A stretch of DNA of 63,757 nucleotides from Candidatus Zixiibacteriota bacterium (GTDB lineage: Bacteria > Zixibacteria > MSB-5A5 > GN15 > JAAZOE01). The stretch is taken from NCBI GenBank assembly GCA_036480375.1, contig JAZGGI010000038.1, positions 1 through 63,757 of the forward strand. The letters run 5' to 3'. Position 1 is the first letter of the stretch; each line of letters begins with the position of its first letter. This document shows, piece after piece, positions 56,885 to 63,757 of this stretch. A model generated the notes under the pieces. That model ran no database searches, was not told where the DNA came from, and saw only the letters and a list, made by a program, of their open reading frames with translations. The position numbers were made by a program, and so were the translations under genes.

Positions 56885-57531
56885 CAGTCACCCCCCAGAT
56901 ACGATCGTTCAAGCCCGATAATAATCCGCAGAGAGTTGGAAATCAATCCGAGGGCAATACCTATCATAATTGCCCGCTGTCCGGCGGTATTAAGAACATT
57001 CATAGTCCAGTTAGCCCATTGAGACATTTGATATTCATAAGGAAGCCATGACGTAATAAGATCCCCGACCGGAACCCGTCCAAGCATCACAAAAAACGCG
57101 GCCAAAAGTAATAAAGTCGCTTCAAAATTACGAGCCCTGAAAGCCCGATAAGATGCTGAAGCCACAAAAAACGCCAGCAGAGCAAACATTGTTGATGACA
57201 ACGGGGTATAAACATTGATATAAAGCCAGTCAAAAGCCGTACCGGAATTTCGGAATTCTATCCCGCCCGCAAATCCGGCAATAGCGACAATCAAAAACGA
57301 GATTATAATTATGACGGAGTAAGGCCAATCAGGACGCTTTCGGAAAATTTTTATAGTCGAAATCTTAAGCAGATTCAGCGCACCCAACCAGATTGCAAAA
57401 GCGGCCACAATTAAGAACCAATCGGTAAACCATTTCTCAAACTCATAAAATGGCCAATGCGGTATGAAATATGATATAACATACGCAACACCGACTACAA
57501 AGGTTATTATCAGGGGTATTTCTCGTCTCAT
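56884..57531 (-). CDS. Module 3, subunit C: six-helix membrane protein
   Basis: I use ATG at 57531 rather than the adjacent TTG at 57534; AAGGGA lies upstream. The 215-residue product starts MRREIPLIITFVVG and has STMFALLAFFVASASYRAFR and GQRAIMIGIALGLISNSLRI with a final IIGLERSYLGGD. About six helices. Its closest relative in the window is copy 2. Confidence 0.85.
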   Translation of the reverse strand: MRREIPLIITFVVGVAYVISYFIPHWPFYEFEKWFTDWFLIVAAFAIWLGALNLLKISTIKIFRKRPDWPYSVIIIISFLIVAIAGFAGGIEFRNSGTAFDWLYINVYTPLSSTMFALLAFFVASASYRAFRARNFEATLLLLAAFFVMLGRVPVGDLITSWLPYEYQMSQWANWTMNVLNTAGQRAIMIGIALGLISNSLRIIIGLERSYLGGD

Positions 57532-57558
57532 CAAAAATCCCTTATATTTTCTATTTCG

Positions 57559-58818
57559 TTAATGGGCGGCAAACCACCCTGAGATATTCCATTCCGGATT
57601 AAGCGCCAACAGGATCACACCAACTATAATCGCTGTCAGACATAGCACCTTGCCCACATCCTGACCTTTAAGCGATCCCAGCAGTTTTGGCTCACCGGTC
57701 AGATATGCCGATGCCGCAAAAAGCTCCTCACCTATCAAAGTGTAGTCGCAGGCAGCAACAAAAAACGGTAATTGTGCCGGCATAGCCGTACCCGCTATTT
57801 GAATAGCGCCAATACTATTGCCGGTTTCAGCCATAATAAGCGATTCCGCGAAGAAAGTGCCGATCAGGAAAATAGTCGCCGGTTTTTCACGCACAAAAAG
57901 CCCGTCAATAGCGGCAGCATATCCAAACTGATCGTCGGTAAGATATCTGACCTGATCTTCAATAAAGGAATCCGGGCGACCGGCTTTGCTGTATGCTTCT
58001 TTGACGACCTCTTTGGCCGTGACCATAACCATAGAACGGCAAACCGGTACGTCGATACGGGTATCATTTTCGGCGGCAATCGTCGCAACCCTTCCCAAAA
58101 TTGACATACTGGCAAGGGTTTGAACATCATCCATATCATGAATGCCCGGAACATAATATATTGAACGCCCCATTTCTGTGGCACGCCCGACAGCATTCTC
58201 CACTTCTTCAATACCGGCAATTTTTCGGATATAAAATTTCTTTCCGCTTTTGGCCGCAAAGATAAAATAGATGATTGAGGATGACAGCAATATCGTACCG
58301 ATGAAAATTACCAGCCGGCTCATATTGAACCATTGAGAAACAGATTTCACCGGACCGATCACCGCTGATTCACTCGCCGTTGTCCATAAAACGTTCCCAT
58401 CTGATTTGACAAAATTCACGGCAACGATCTTGTAATAATATTCCGTAGCAGTAGGCGCCTGAAAATCAGTAAACGTAGTATTCCCTTGCGGAGTACTGCC
58501 AAGCTCGGAGAATTCTCCATCCGGCGACGTACTGCGTAATATCTTGTATTCCATGACATTGCCGCCTTCATAGTCATCCGGCGACTTTTCCCAGTTGACT
58601 ACGATGGCATCGCCCTTATCATTTTCATTGTCATAGGCATTAATTTCAAAAGCGGGTTGCGGTGTCCGTTCCCTCAAAAACAGTGAATCATATGCCGGTT
58701 GCGTGAGAGTATCTGTAACTGATTCAGTTGATTCGGATTGCGCTAAAATTTTGGGTGAAAAAAGTAAGATTGAGAACAGAACCGCATATAAAGAAAAAAC
58801 ACTAAGTCGTTTAAGCAT
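57559..58818 (-). CDS. Module 3, subunit D: FN3 and DUF6754-like membrane protein
   Basis: This is the first gene of the twelve-gene operon. AAGGAA lies before ATG at 58818. The 419-residue protein has a signal peptide (VFSLYAVLFSILLFSPKILA), an FN3-like domain (DDYEGGNVMEYKILRS, then FTDFQAPTATEYYYKIVAVN), a membrane helix (LVIFIGTILLSSSIIYFIFA), the DUF6754-like domain with GRATEMGRSIYYVPGIHDMD, TGNSIGAIQIAGTAMPAQLP and ACDYTLIGEELFAASAYLTG, and a final helix. Confidence 0.87.
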   Translation of the reverse strand: MLKRLSVFSLYAVLFSILLFSPKILAQSESTESVTDTLTQPAYDSLFLRERTPQPAFEINAYDNENDKGDAIVVNWEKSPDDYEGGNVMEYKILRSTSPDGEFSELGSTPQGNTTFTDFQAPTATEYYYKIVAVNFVKSDGNVLWTTASESAVIGPVKSVSQWFNMSRLVIFIGTILLSSSIIYFIFAAKSGKKFYIRKIAGIEEVENAVGRATEMGRSIYYVPGIHDMDDVQTLASMSILGRVATIAAENDTRIDVPVCRSMVMVTAKEVVKEAYSKAGRPDSFIEDQVRYLTDDQFGYAAAIDGLFVREKPATIFLIGTFFAESLIMAETGNSIGAIQIAGTAMPAQLPFFVAACDYTLIGEELFAASAYLTGEPKLLGSLKGQDVGKVLCLTAIIVGVILLALNPEWNISGWFAAH

Positions 58819-59125
58819 AACGATTCCTTATTATTGTGCCGCCTAAAATACCCCTTATGATACGGGTCATGTGAAAATCTGGCTCTATACTAAGACGATT
58901 GACACACAATTGCGTTCAATCGTTTTGGATTAGATTCACACCATTTTAGTGCGTCAGACATTGCGGATAATGTACACCCGACTTAAATTCAAGTCAAGCC
59001 AAATATGTGCGAAAGTAGATAGTCAAATTTCTCGGTATAAAACCAATACGAAATTAATCTTTGGTATTATGCAAAACACCAATCCCATCGGTGTGAACAG
59101 TAATTAGAATCGGCTCAATTAAAAT
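58819..59125. other. Upstream region of the twelve-gene operon with an inverted repeat
   Basis: This 307-bp gap must hold the promoter of the membrane operon. An 8-bp perfect inverted repeat (ACGATTGA at 58895 and TCAATCGT at 58916, 13 bases apart) lies about 80 bp before the first start. It has no T-run on the minus strand, so an operator is as plausible as a terminator. I cannot name a promoter with confidence. Confidence 0.45.
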
Positions 59126-59899
59126 TTATCTATAAACCTTTCCCTCAACGTTGGTAATATGACGGCTTCCCGATGAATCATCCTCGACGTCAACATCCTG
59201 AGTGACATCATCAATTCTGATATCGCCCGATCCGTCGCTGACGGTGACACTGCCGTCAACTCTTCGCACGCGAATATCTCCCGAGCCGTCATCAATTTCG
59301 ATGTCGCCCGTGACGACATTTATCCTGATATCCCCGGAACCATCGTCAAGGTCAATATCCCCGGTTATATCCTCCATCTCAATTTCACCCGAACCGTCAT
59401 TGATACGAATGTTGCCGCCAATATCAAAAAGACCAATCTCGCCGGAACCGTCTTCAATATCTACATCGCCGTTTACTTTTTGAATCGCGATTAATCCCGA
59501 ACCGTCTTCAATATCCAACTCCATTTCGATCGGTACCTGAATCGTTAAGTCAATTAAAGCGCGGGTGGCAATCCGTCTGAAAAATCCACCGCCGTCATAA
59601 TCAAAATGGCTGGTTAACTTCGCGTAATTACCTTTGTCTTCCAATTCCAAATCCATATAATCATCGATAAATTCATCAATATCTTCGTCGTCAATGCCCT
59701 TGATTACAATCCGAGCCTCGACTTCAATCGTTTTCAATCCTTCCACGCCTTTGATTTCAAGATATCCGGCTCCGCAATTAATGCGCAGACGTTCGATCTT
59801 ACTCGCGTCCAGAGACAGCGTTTGAGTATCTTTGTAAATGGCCAATGCGGGAACCGATAACAGAATCAGAACGATGACTAAAAATGAAATTGCCCTCAT
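59126..59899 (-). CDS. Putative adhesin (DUF4097-like) with 18-residue beta-helix repeats
   Basis: The 257-residue protein has a signal peptide (MRAISFLVIVLILLSVPALA), an N-terminal beta-rich domain, and from residue 132 to the end seven tandem 18-residue repeats of the form DGSGDIRIxxVxGDIxIx. One turn per repeat suits a right-handed beta-helix of the DUF4097/toastrack type. Periplasmic or surface location is inferred. It ends 307 bp before the first gene of the membrane operon, on the same strand. Confidence 0.8.
   Translation of the reverse strand: MRAISFLVIVLILLSVPALAIYKDTQTLSLDASKIERLRINCGAGYLEIKGVEGLKTIEVEARIVIKGIDDEDIDEFIDDYMDLELEDKGNYAKLTSHFDYDGGGFFRRIATRALIDLTIQVPIEMELDIEDGSGLIAIQKVNGDVDIEDGSGEIGLFDIGGNIRINDGSGEIEMEDITGDIDLDDGSGDIRINVVTGDIEIDDGSGDIRVRRVDGSVTVSDGSGDIRIDDVTQDVDVEDDSSGSRHITNVEGKVYR
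59129..59506 (-). repeat. 54-bp coding tandem repeat in the adhesin gene
   Basis: Seven units of 54 bp encode the 18-residue DGSG motif repeats. On the plus strand the recurring phrase is TCTCCCGAGCCGTC or similar (GAACCGTC with variants). The last unit is degenerate. Units differ at many third positions, so the array is old or under protein-level selection. Confidence 0.8.
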
Positions 59900-60070
59900 G
59901 ACACCTCCCTATTTTATTTTCAATTATCTTTATTCCTTTACGATACAGGCGCCGGATAAGTTTCCGAATAACTATAAAATCTCTAAATCAATTTTCACAA
60001 TCAGTCTTTTGTTTCCCCTTTGAATTGATTATAATGACTGCAGGCCAATCAAATCGACCGGGATCGCTAA

Positions 60071-60541
60071 ATGTCAGAAAAATCATGTCTCCTGAAAGAA
60101 GAACAAATCGAGCTGTGGCGCAAATATATCAGACCCAATATTAATGAATCTTTGCGATTAACTCCTGACGACAGGCTCGATTGGGCGCCGGCCGAAGGGA
60201 TGATGACTCTGGGCCAGGTTTTCGTTCATATTGCCGAAACGTCCGACTGGTGGTACGATGAAGTGATGAAGAAAAACATCAGCGTCGAGTTGACCAACAA
60301 GACAATAGAGGATAAAAAAGAAGTCTCGACGCATCTCGAGGCGCACTGGAATCGGATGGAACGTTTTTTCTCTGAGCCCCGGGAAGCCCTGGAGAAACTA
60401 TACAGCTTCACCCACAAAGGCAAAACCTTTACCTTTTCAGGCAACTGGATTTTTACGCATTTACTGGAGCACGACAGCCATCACCGCAGCCAGATCCATC
60501 AATACCTGCGCATCCTGGACATCACCCCACCGAAGGTGTGA
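60071..60541 (+). CDS. DinB-family protein
   Basis: The 156-residue four-helix-bundle protein has three histidines placed as in DinB/DUF664 metal sites: VFVHIAETSDWW near residue 52 and HLLEHDSHHRSQIHQYL near residue 140. The product is cytoplasmic and is often linked to thiol transferase or stress functions; the substrate is unknown. It is transcribed alone, divergent from the adhesin gene. Confidence 0.88.
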   Translation: MSEKSCLLKEEQIELWRKYIRPNINESLRLTPDDRLDWAPAEGMMTLGQVFVHIAETSDWWYDEVMKKNISVELTNKTIEDKKEVSTHLEAHWNRMERFFSEPREALEKLYSFTHKGKTFTFSGNWIFTHLLEHDSHHRSQIHQYLRILDITPPKV

Positions 60542-60617
60542 GGAAATTGGTTTTGTAGCAGTAGGTCAATTCCGTCCTACTTTTTGTATGACAAACGGGC
60601 TCATGCCAAAATCACTA

Positions 60618-60656
60618 TTGTAGGGACAACTCGATAGTTGTCCTGACATAGCTACA
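60618..60656. repeat. Palindromic repeat, GACAACT/AGTTGTC type
   Basis: The inner GGACAACT/AGTTGTCC stem (60624 to 60643) is extended by an outer TGTAG/CTACA. The core matches the 37260 hairpin, so this is a dispersed palindromic family rather than a single terminator. No T-run follows. Confidence 0.7.
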
Positions 60657-60994
60657 ACCGTCATCATTGACCTCAAAATGGGTTTGTTTCCTCAGAATAA
60701 CGTTTTGGGTCATATCAAACCGGTGTTAATTACGACATAACAAATCCATATTCATTGTCTTTCCAGCGAAAGCTGGAATCCATGCCCAACAGACCAGTAG
60801 GTCGAAACCCCTGCGGTTTCGACAAAAACAGGCCCCCGCCTGTCTTGAGAGGGCAGGCTTGCCTGGTTGTGCCCAGCGTAACCGGACGGGGTGTGTTCCA
60901 TTTAATAGATTTCTCCAAATCATCTTACATATGCGGATAATTTCGGAAATTACGTCAGATTAGTTGAATAAATGTAAATGCTCATTGCGGCAAT

Positions 60995-61030
60995 CCACCC
61001 GAAAAATCGCTCCGCTTATTTTTCGGGTGG
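60995..61030. repeat. Long perfect hairpin
   Basis: CCACCCGAAAAAT and ATTTTTCGGGTGG are a perfect 13-bp inverted pair around CGCTCCGCTT. A terminator function is unlikely because neither arm is followed by a T-run and no gene ends just upstream. It is probably another dispersed palindromic element. Confidence 0.7.
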
Positions 61031-61175
61031 GCCACAGGGCCGATAAAATAGCCAAAACGATATTGATTTCTTATTACTTATTTTATATATTGATACTGGT
61101 TAAACATTTTTTAGAGAATGTTGGTCGGTAAGAATCGATCGTAATATTTATTAGTTCTATAAAACACGAGAAAAT

Positions 61176-62321
61176 ATGGAAAATAATTTATATAATCGTC
61201 TTCTAAAGGCCAAAGAAAATAGTTCATTGCCCACAGTGATTGCATATAATCGTATTGATGGTCCAGGATCAAGTTTAGATTTATGGGAATTTCAGCACGC
61301 ATTTGGATCCATCCCGATAATCCCGAAAGATTTTGAATCAAACAAGGCAATGATATGGACGAAAATACTCCCTCGAACAATTGGCATTACAATAAATACT
61401 GGGACAAGAATACATGCTGAGCCCTTGGAATCAGGTCGAATTGGTGTACAATCCATAGAATACGGTACAGATGTCTTCGGCCGCCAAGGGGAAATTATCC
61501 CGGTAAGGGAAAATTGGCTTCTAAAAATAATTGAGCATTTTAATATTTCTGGCGTTAAATTTGTTTTACACAATCTGCGTCCGGGTATAAAATCTGCTGG
61601 TCTGGGAGGGTCCGCTACTGCCACGACCGGAGTGTGTATATTAGCCAATGAATTGGCATGCAGGCCTCTTAGTGATATTCAAATTATTTCCATGGCATCA
61701 AGGATTGAACAGGAATATGGGGTGAGTATTACCGGTACGCAAGAGCAGTCGAATGTAATATTTGGAGGAATTACCGATTATGTATGGTTTCCCTGGGGCA
61801 TACCTGGTCATTCCGAAAGCGGATATGGAATATCGTTGAGAACAAAACTGTTATCCGCCGAAGATTTTCCATTGTTGAAAAAGAGGATGGCAATATTCCA
61901 TTCAGGGACAACTAGGGCAAGTTCTAATATTAATTCCATCTGGCTAAAAGCACTTTTAACCAATAAAGGATATAGCCTACACCGCTCAAAAATAGAGATA
62001 GCCTATGAGTTTAGAGAAGCTATCAGATTAAAAAAATGGGATGAGATAGCTCTATGTATCAAAAGATATCAGCAAATCCGCACGAAACTCTCGCCGGATT
62101 ATTTAAATGGTGCACGGGAAATACACGGTTTTGCGGAAAAAAATAATTGCGTTATTTTCCCTTTAGGAGCTGGCGGAGGGGGAAGCGTTCTCGTATATGG
62201 CCCTAATCCTAATTCATTGAAAAAACTCCGAGGGGAATTTAATGGTGTATATCGTGAAATTGATTTTGAAATACTCGAAAAAGGGCACGAATTGATAAAT
62301 CTACCCCTTGTGGAGGAATAA
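61176..62321 (+). CDS. GHMP-family kinase
   Basis: The 381-residue enzyme belongs to the GHMP small-molecule kinase superfamily. Motif 1 is seen in RIDGPGSSLDLWE near residue 27, the ATP-binding motif 2 in SAGLGGSATATTGVCI near residue 145 and motif 3 in FPLGAGGGGSVLVYG near residue 330. The pattern is close to the sugar-kinase branch (heptose 7-phosphate or fucose kinase), but the substrate is not clear. The gene is AT-rich, lies beside palindromic repeats and an IS3 fragment, and is followed after one base by the EEP gene, so the two are probably one acquired unit. Confidence 0.85.
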   Translation: MENNLYNRLLKAKENSSLPTVIAYNRIDGPGSSLDLWEFQHAFGSIPIIPKDFESNKAMIWTKILPRTIGITINTGTRIHAEPLESGRIGVQSIEYGTDVFGRQGEIIPVRENWLLKIIEHFNISGVKFVLHNLRPGIKSAGLGGSATATTGVCILANELACRPLSDIQIISMASRIEQEYGVSITGTQEQSNVIFGGITDYVWFPWGIPGHSESGYGISLRTKLLSAEDFPLLKKRMAIFHSGTTRASSNINSIWLKALLTNKGYSLHRSKIEIAYEFREAIRLKKWDEIALCIKRYQQIRTKLSPDYLNGAREIHGFAEKNNCVIFPLGAGGGGSVLVYGPNPNSLKKLRGEFNGVYREIDFEILEKGHELINLPLVEE

Positions 62322-62322
62322 A

Positions 62323-63462
62323 ATGGAATTCAAAGTTCTCGATTGGAATGTGGGTGGTGCGAAGTTTCTCGAAGAAAAAAAACGGAACAAACGGGAAGAA
62401 TATAGAAATAAACTAAATGCCGCCTTAAGAACATTGATTTCCCGACCCAGGCAAGCTTTAGAACCAGACGTGATTACATTACAGGAAATTGTGCGATACA
62501 AAGAACCTGATTCAAAAAAAGCAAATGCGGTTCCAGATCCCAATAGTGTCGCCATTGATCTGATAGACCCGCCAAAAGGATATAATTATTTTCCCTCTAT
62601 ATTAATTGATTCTTATCTTTTATCCCCAAAAGCAAAATGGAATAAAATTTTAAAGGATAGTGACTGGCACAAGAATACGTATTTTGCCCAAGGGAATGCC
62701 ATGTTGATAAAAAAGGGAACACCGATGTTTCCAATATGGGATTTATCAAATCTGATCCAATTAAAGAAAAATAAATCTGAAGCGAGATTTATTGAGAAAG
62801 TTCACTTGGAATCGGGATTGTACTTCGGCGATCGAAACACGGAGCCAAGAGCCGCTTTGGTAATGCATTTGATATATGATCCTGAAGTTGAAAATGGAGT
62901 TAGTATTAAGGATCGTAAGCCATTAGATATTTTTGTAATCAACATGCACTTAACAACACTAATGATGGAAAGGGAGGGGATTCCTGAAATAGATTCTCTT
63001 GCCAGAGATATTAGAATTGGCCAACTCGAAATTATATTTAATGGCATTATATCAAGATATAATGTTTGGAGACAACAAGGATTTCCAGAGCGAGGCGAAC
63101 GTCGTAAGGAGAGTACATGGGAAACTTTTGATAGATATTCCCCCCTATGGATACTTTCTGGGGATTTTAACTTTACAGAAGAATCTGAGGAATATCAATA
63201 TATTAAAAGAAGGAATTTTATCGATACAGTTAGGGCAGAGAGGAAAAAATCTAGATTCGGAAATGGTACAAAGGCAAAGGGATTTGGTGTCGATCCGACC
63301 TTAACTTTGGATTATATATTTGCCGGGCCCAAATTTATTTCATTGCATCCATTAATTGCCGATATGGAGTTTTATGACAACCGTATAATCCATGACCATG
63401 ATGTTAGGGTATCTGATCATTATCCAACAGTATCATATATACCATTAACTTCGCCCCTATAA
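62323..63462 (+). CDS. Endonuclease/exonuclease/phosphatase (EEP) family protein
   Basis: I chose ATG at 62323, three bases after GGAGGAAT, giving a 379-residue protein. EEP signatures are present: VLDWNVGGAKF (Asn), PDVITLQEIV (catalytic Glu), FVINMHLTT, LSGDFNFTEESEEY (Asp/Asn pair), LDYIFAGPKF and the terminal VSDHYPTVSYI (Asp-His). The superfamily hydrolyses phosphodiesters or phosphomonoesters of nucleic acids, lipids or small molecules. There is no signal peptide. The tight coupling with a GHMP kinase suggests a kinase/phosphatase or kinase/hydrolase pair on one metabolite. Confidence 0.88.
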   Translation: MEFKVLDWNVGGAKFLEEKKRNKREEYRNKLNAALRTLISRPRQALEPDVITLQEIVRYKEPDSKKANAVPDPNSVAIDLIDPPKGYNYFPSILIDSYLLSPKAKWNKILKDSDWHKNTYFAQGNAMLIKKGTPMFPIWDLSNLIQLKKNKSEARFIEKVHLESGLYFGDRNTEPRAALVMHLIYDPEVENGVSIKDRKPLDIFVINMHLTTLMMEREGIPEIDSLARDIRIGQLEIIFNGIISRYNVWRQQGFPERGERRKESTWETFDRYSPLWILSGDFNFTEESEEYQYIKRRNFIDTVRAERKKSRFGNGTKAKGFGVDPTLTLDYIFAGPKFISLHPLIADMEFYDNRIIHDHDVRVSDHYPTVSYIPLTSPL

Positions 63463-63473
63463 AATAATTTTGA

Positions 63474-63499
63474 CTAACTCACAGCTTGGTGTGAGTTAG
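63474..63499. repeat. Perfect hairpin after the EEP gene
   Basis: CTAACTCACA and TGTGAGTTAG form a 10-bp stem around GCTTGG, 11 bp past the EEP stop. The T-run is missing on the plus strand, so it is either a weak terminator or an unrelated palindrome. Confidence 0.55.
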
Positions 63500-63694
63500 C
63501 CAAAAATTACTTCTATAGTTTATATTATGCAACAAATATAATCAATCTTCATTCCCACCACAAAATCACCATTGATTCCTGTAACAACCATTTAGATGAA
63601 AACAAGTAAACACTTAACCGGAGAGGCATCAAGAGGTGGTCCTGGTTTGTTGGACAGTTTGACGGCTGATTTAAGGTGTATTCGGTTTGGTTGA

Positions 63695-63757
63695 TTATGC
63701 CGCCATGTTGTCAAGATATACCTCCATCGGTGTTTTGTCATCAAAAAAGGAATGCGG
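63695..63757 (-). CDS. Partial IS3-type transposase, C-terminal end
   Basis: The last 20 codons of a transposase read PHSFFDDKTPMEVYLDNM before two alanines and TAA; the 5' part lies beyond the right edge. The H-x2-x2-DDKTPxEVY end is typical of the OrfB/rve-core transposases of IS3 and related IS families. The following plus-strand sequence from about 63600 to 63694 should contain the element's end (with GGAGAGGCATCAAGAGGTGG as a candidate inverted-repeat end). Confidence 0.7.
   Translation of the reverse strand, partial: PHSFFDDKTPMEVYLDNMAA

Larger units (their letters stand above)
60542..61175. other. Repeat-rich intergenic region, no gene
   Basis: This 634-bp stretch contains several palindromes: GGACAACT-CGAT-AGTTGTCC at 60624, CCAGCGAAAGCTGG near 60765, a run of GC-rich inverted segments up to 60900, and a 13-bp stem at 60995. 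Short open frames on both strands here are made of these repeats. It separates core genes from the GHMP/EEP pair. Confidence 0.6.

Noticed and set aside
59129-59506. Possible CRISPR array (54-bp period)
   Set aside because: The period is an exact multiple of three, stays in frame over seven units and encodes the adhesin repeat.
60726-60940. Three overlapping short ORFs on both strands (61 to 65 codons)
   Set aside because: They are built from palindromic intergenic repeats such as CCAGCGAAAGCTGG, have no ribosome binding site and read through hairpin arms on both strands.

Overview
The window looks like chromosomal DNA from an uncultured Gram-negative bacterium of the FCB group, most likely a Candidatus Zixibacteria-type lineage. 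This is inferred from gene content, not from a database search: a full Tol-Pal set, outer-membrane barrel proteins, a secreted peptidase with a Por-type C-terminal sorting domain, dockerin plus FG-GAP proteins, a GlmL-like ATPase, and stacked copies of a DUF6754-type membrane module. I see no tRNA, rRNA or CRISPR array.

Layout. From 1 to 24.2 kb almost everything is on the minus strand and is largely core. It holds a partial secreted Ig-repeat protein, a PspC/LiaI-like envelope-stress pair, and pcm with an ECF sigma/anti-sigma pair and holA. These are followed by dgt, a three-gene outer-membrane/secreted cluster behind a sigma-54 activator, and rnr. Next come a second ECF sigma/anti-sigma pair with two Spy-like periplasmic proteins, mreB, an RluB-type pseudouridine synthase, scpB-scpA, an Fe-S type trpS, an HNH nuclease and an unlisted 35-codon small ORF. 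From 24.4 to 31.2 kb there is a large M28 peptidase convergent with a three-gene GlmL-like operon. From 31.4 to 38.8 kb lies a more plastic stretch: a probable IS481-type remnant, an FG-GAP/ASPIC/dockerin protein with a decayed paralogue fragment beside it, a third sigma factor coupled to an anti-sigma/FlgO-like/TPR protein, and a DUF4238/SEC-C gene enclosed by about 100-bp direct repeats.

From 38.8 to 44.1 kb is tolQ-tolR-tolA-tolB-pal-cpoB plus a hypothetical gene. Two intrinsic-terminator hairpins lie inside the beginnings of the last two reading frames. A pyruvate phosphate dikinase with a histone H1-like tail follows on the minus strand. From 48.1 to 58.8 kb twelve tightly packed minus-strand genes form three successive copies of one four-gene membrane module (order D-C-B-A in transcription), with a terminator at the end; this is the most striking system in the window. 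Beyond it are a beta-helical putative adhesin, a DinB-family protein, a repeat-rich spacer, a coupled GHMP-kinase/EEP-hydrolase pair, and the C-terminal end of an IS3-type transposase cut by the window edge.

How the parts work together. The Tol-Pal proteins form the usual trans-envelope machine. ScpA/ScpB are the kleisin partners of SMC. The three sigma factors each sit with their own membrane anti-sigma protein and are probably signal-responsive. The triplicated module is predicted to build a heteromeric inner-membrane complex with three paralogous versions of every subunit. The GlmL-like operon lacks any glutamate-mutase subunit, so its ATPase probably serves another membrane-linked process.
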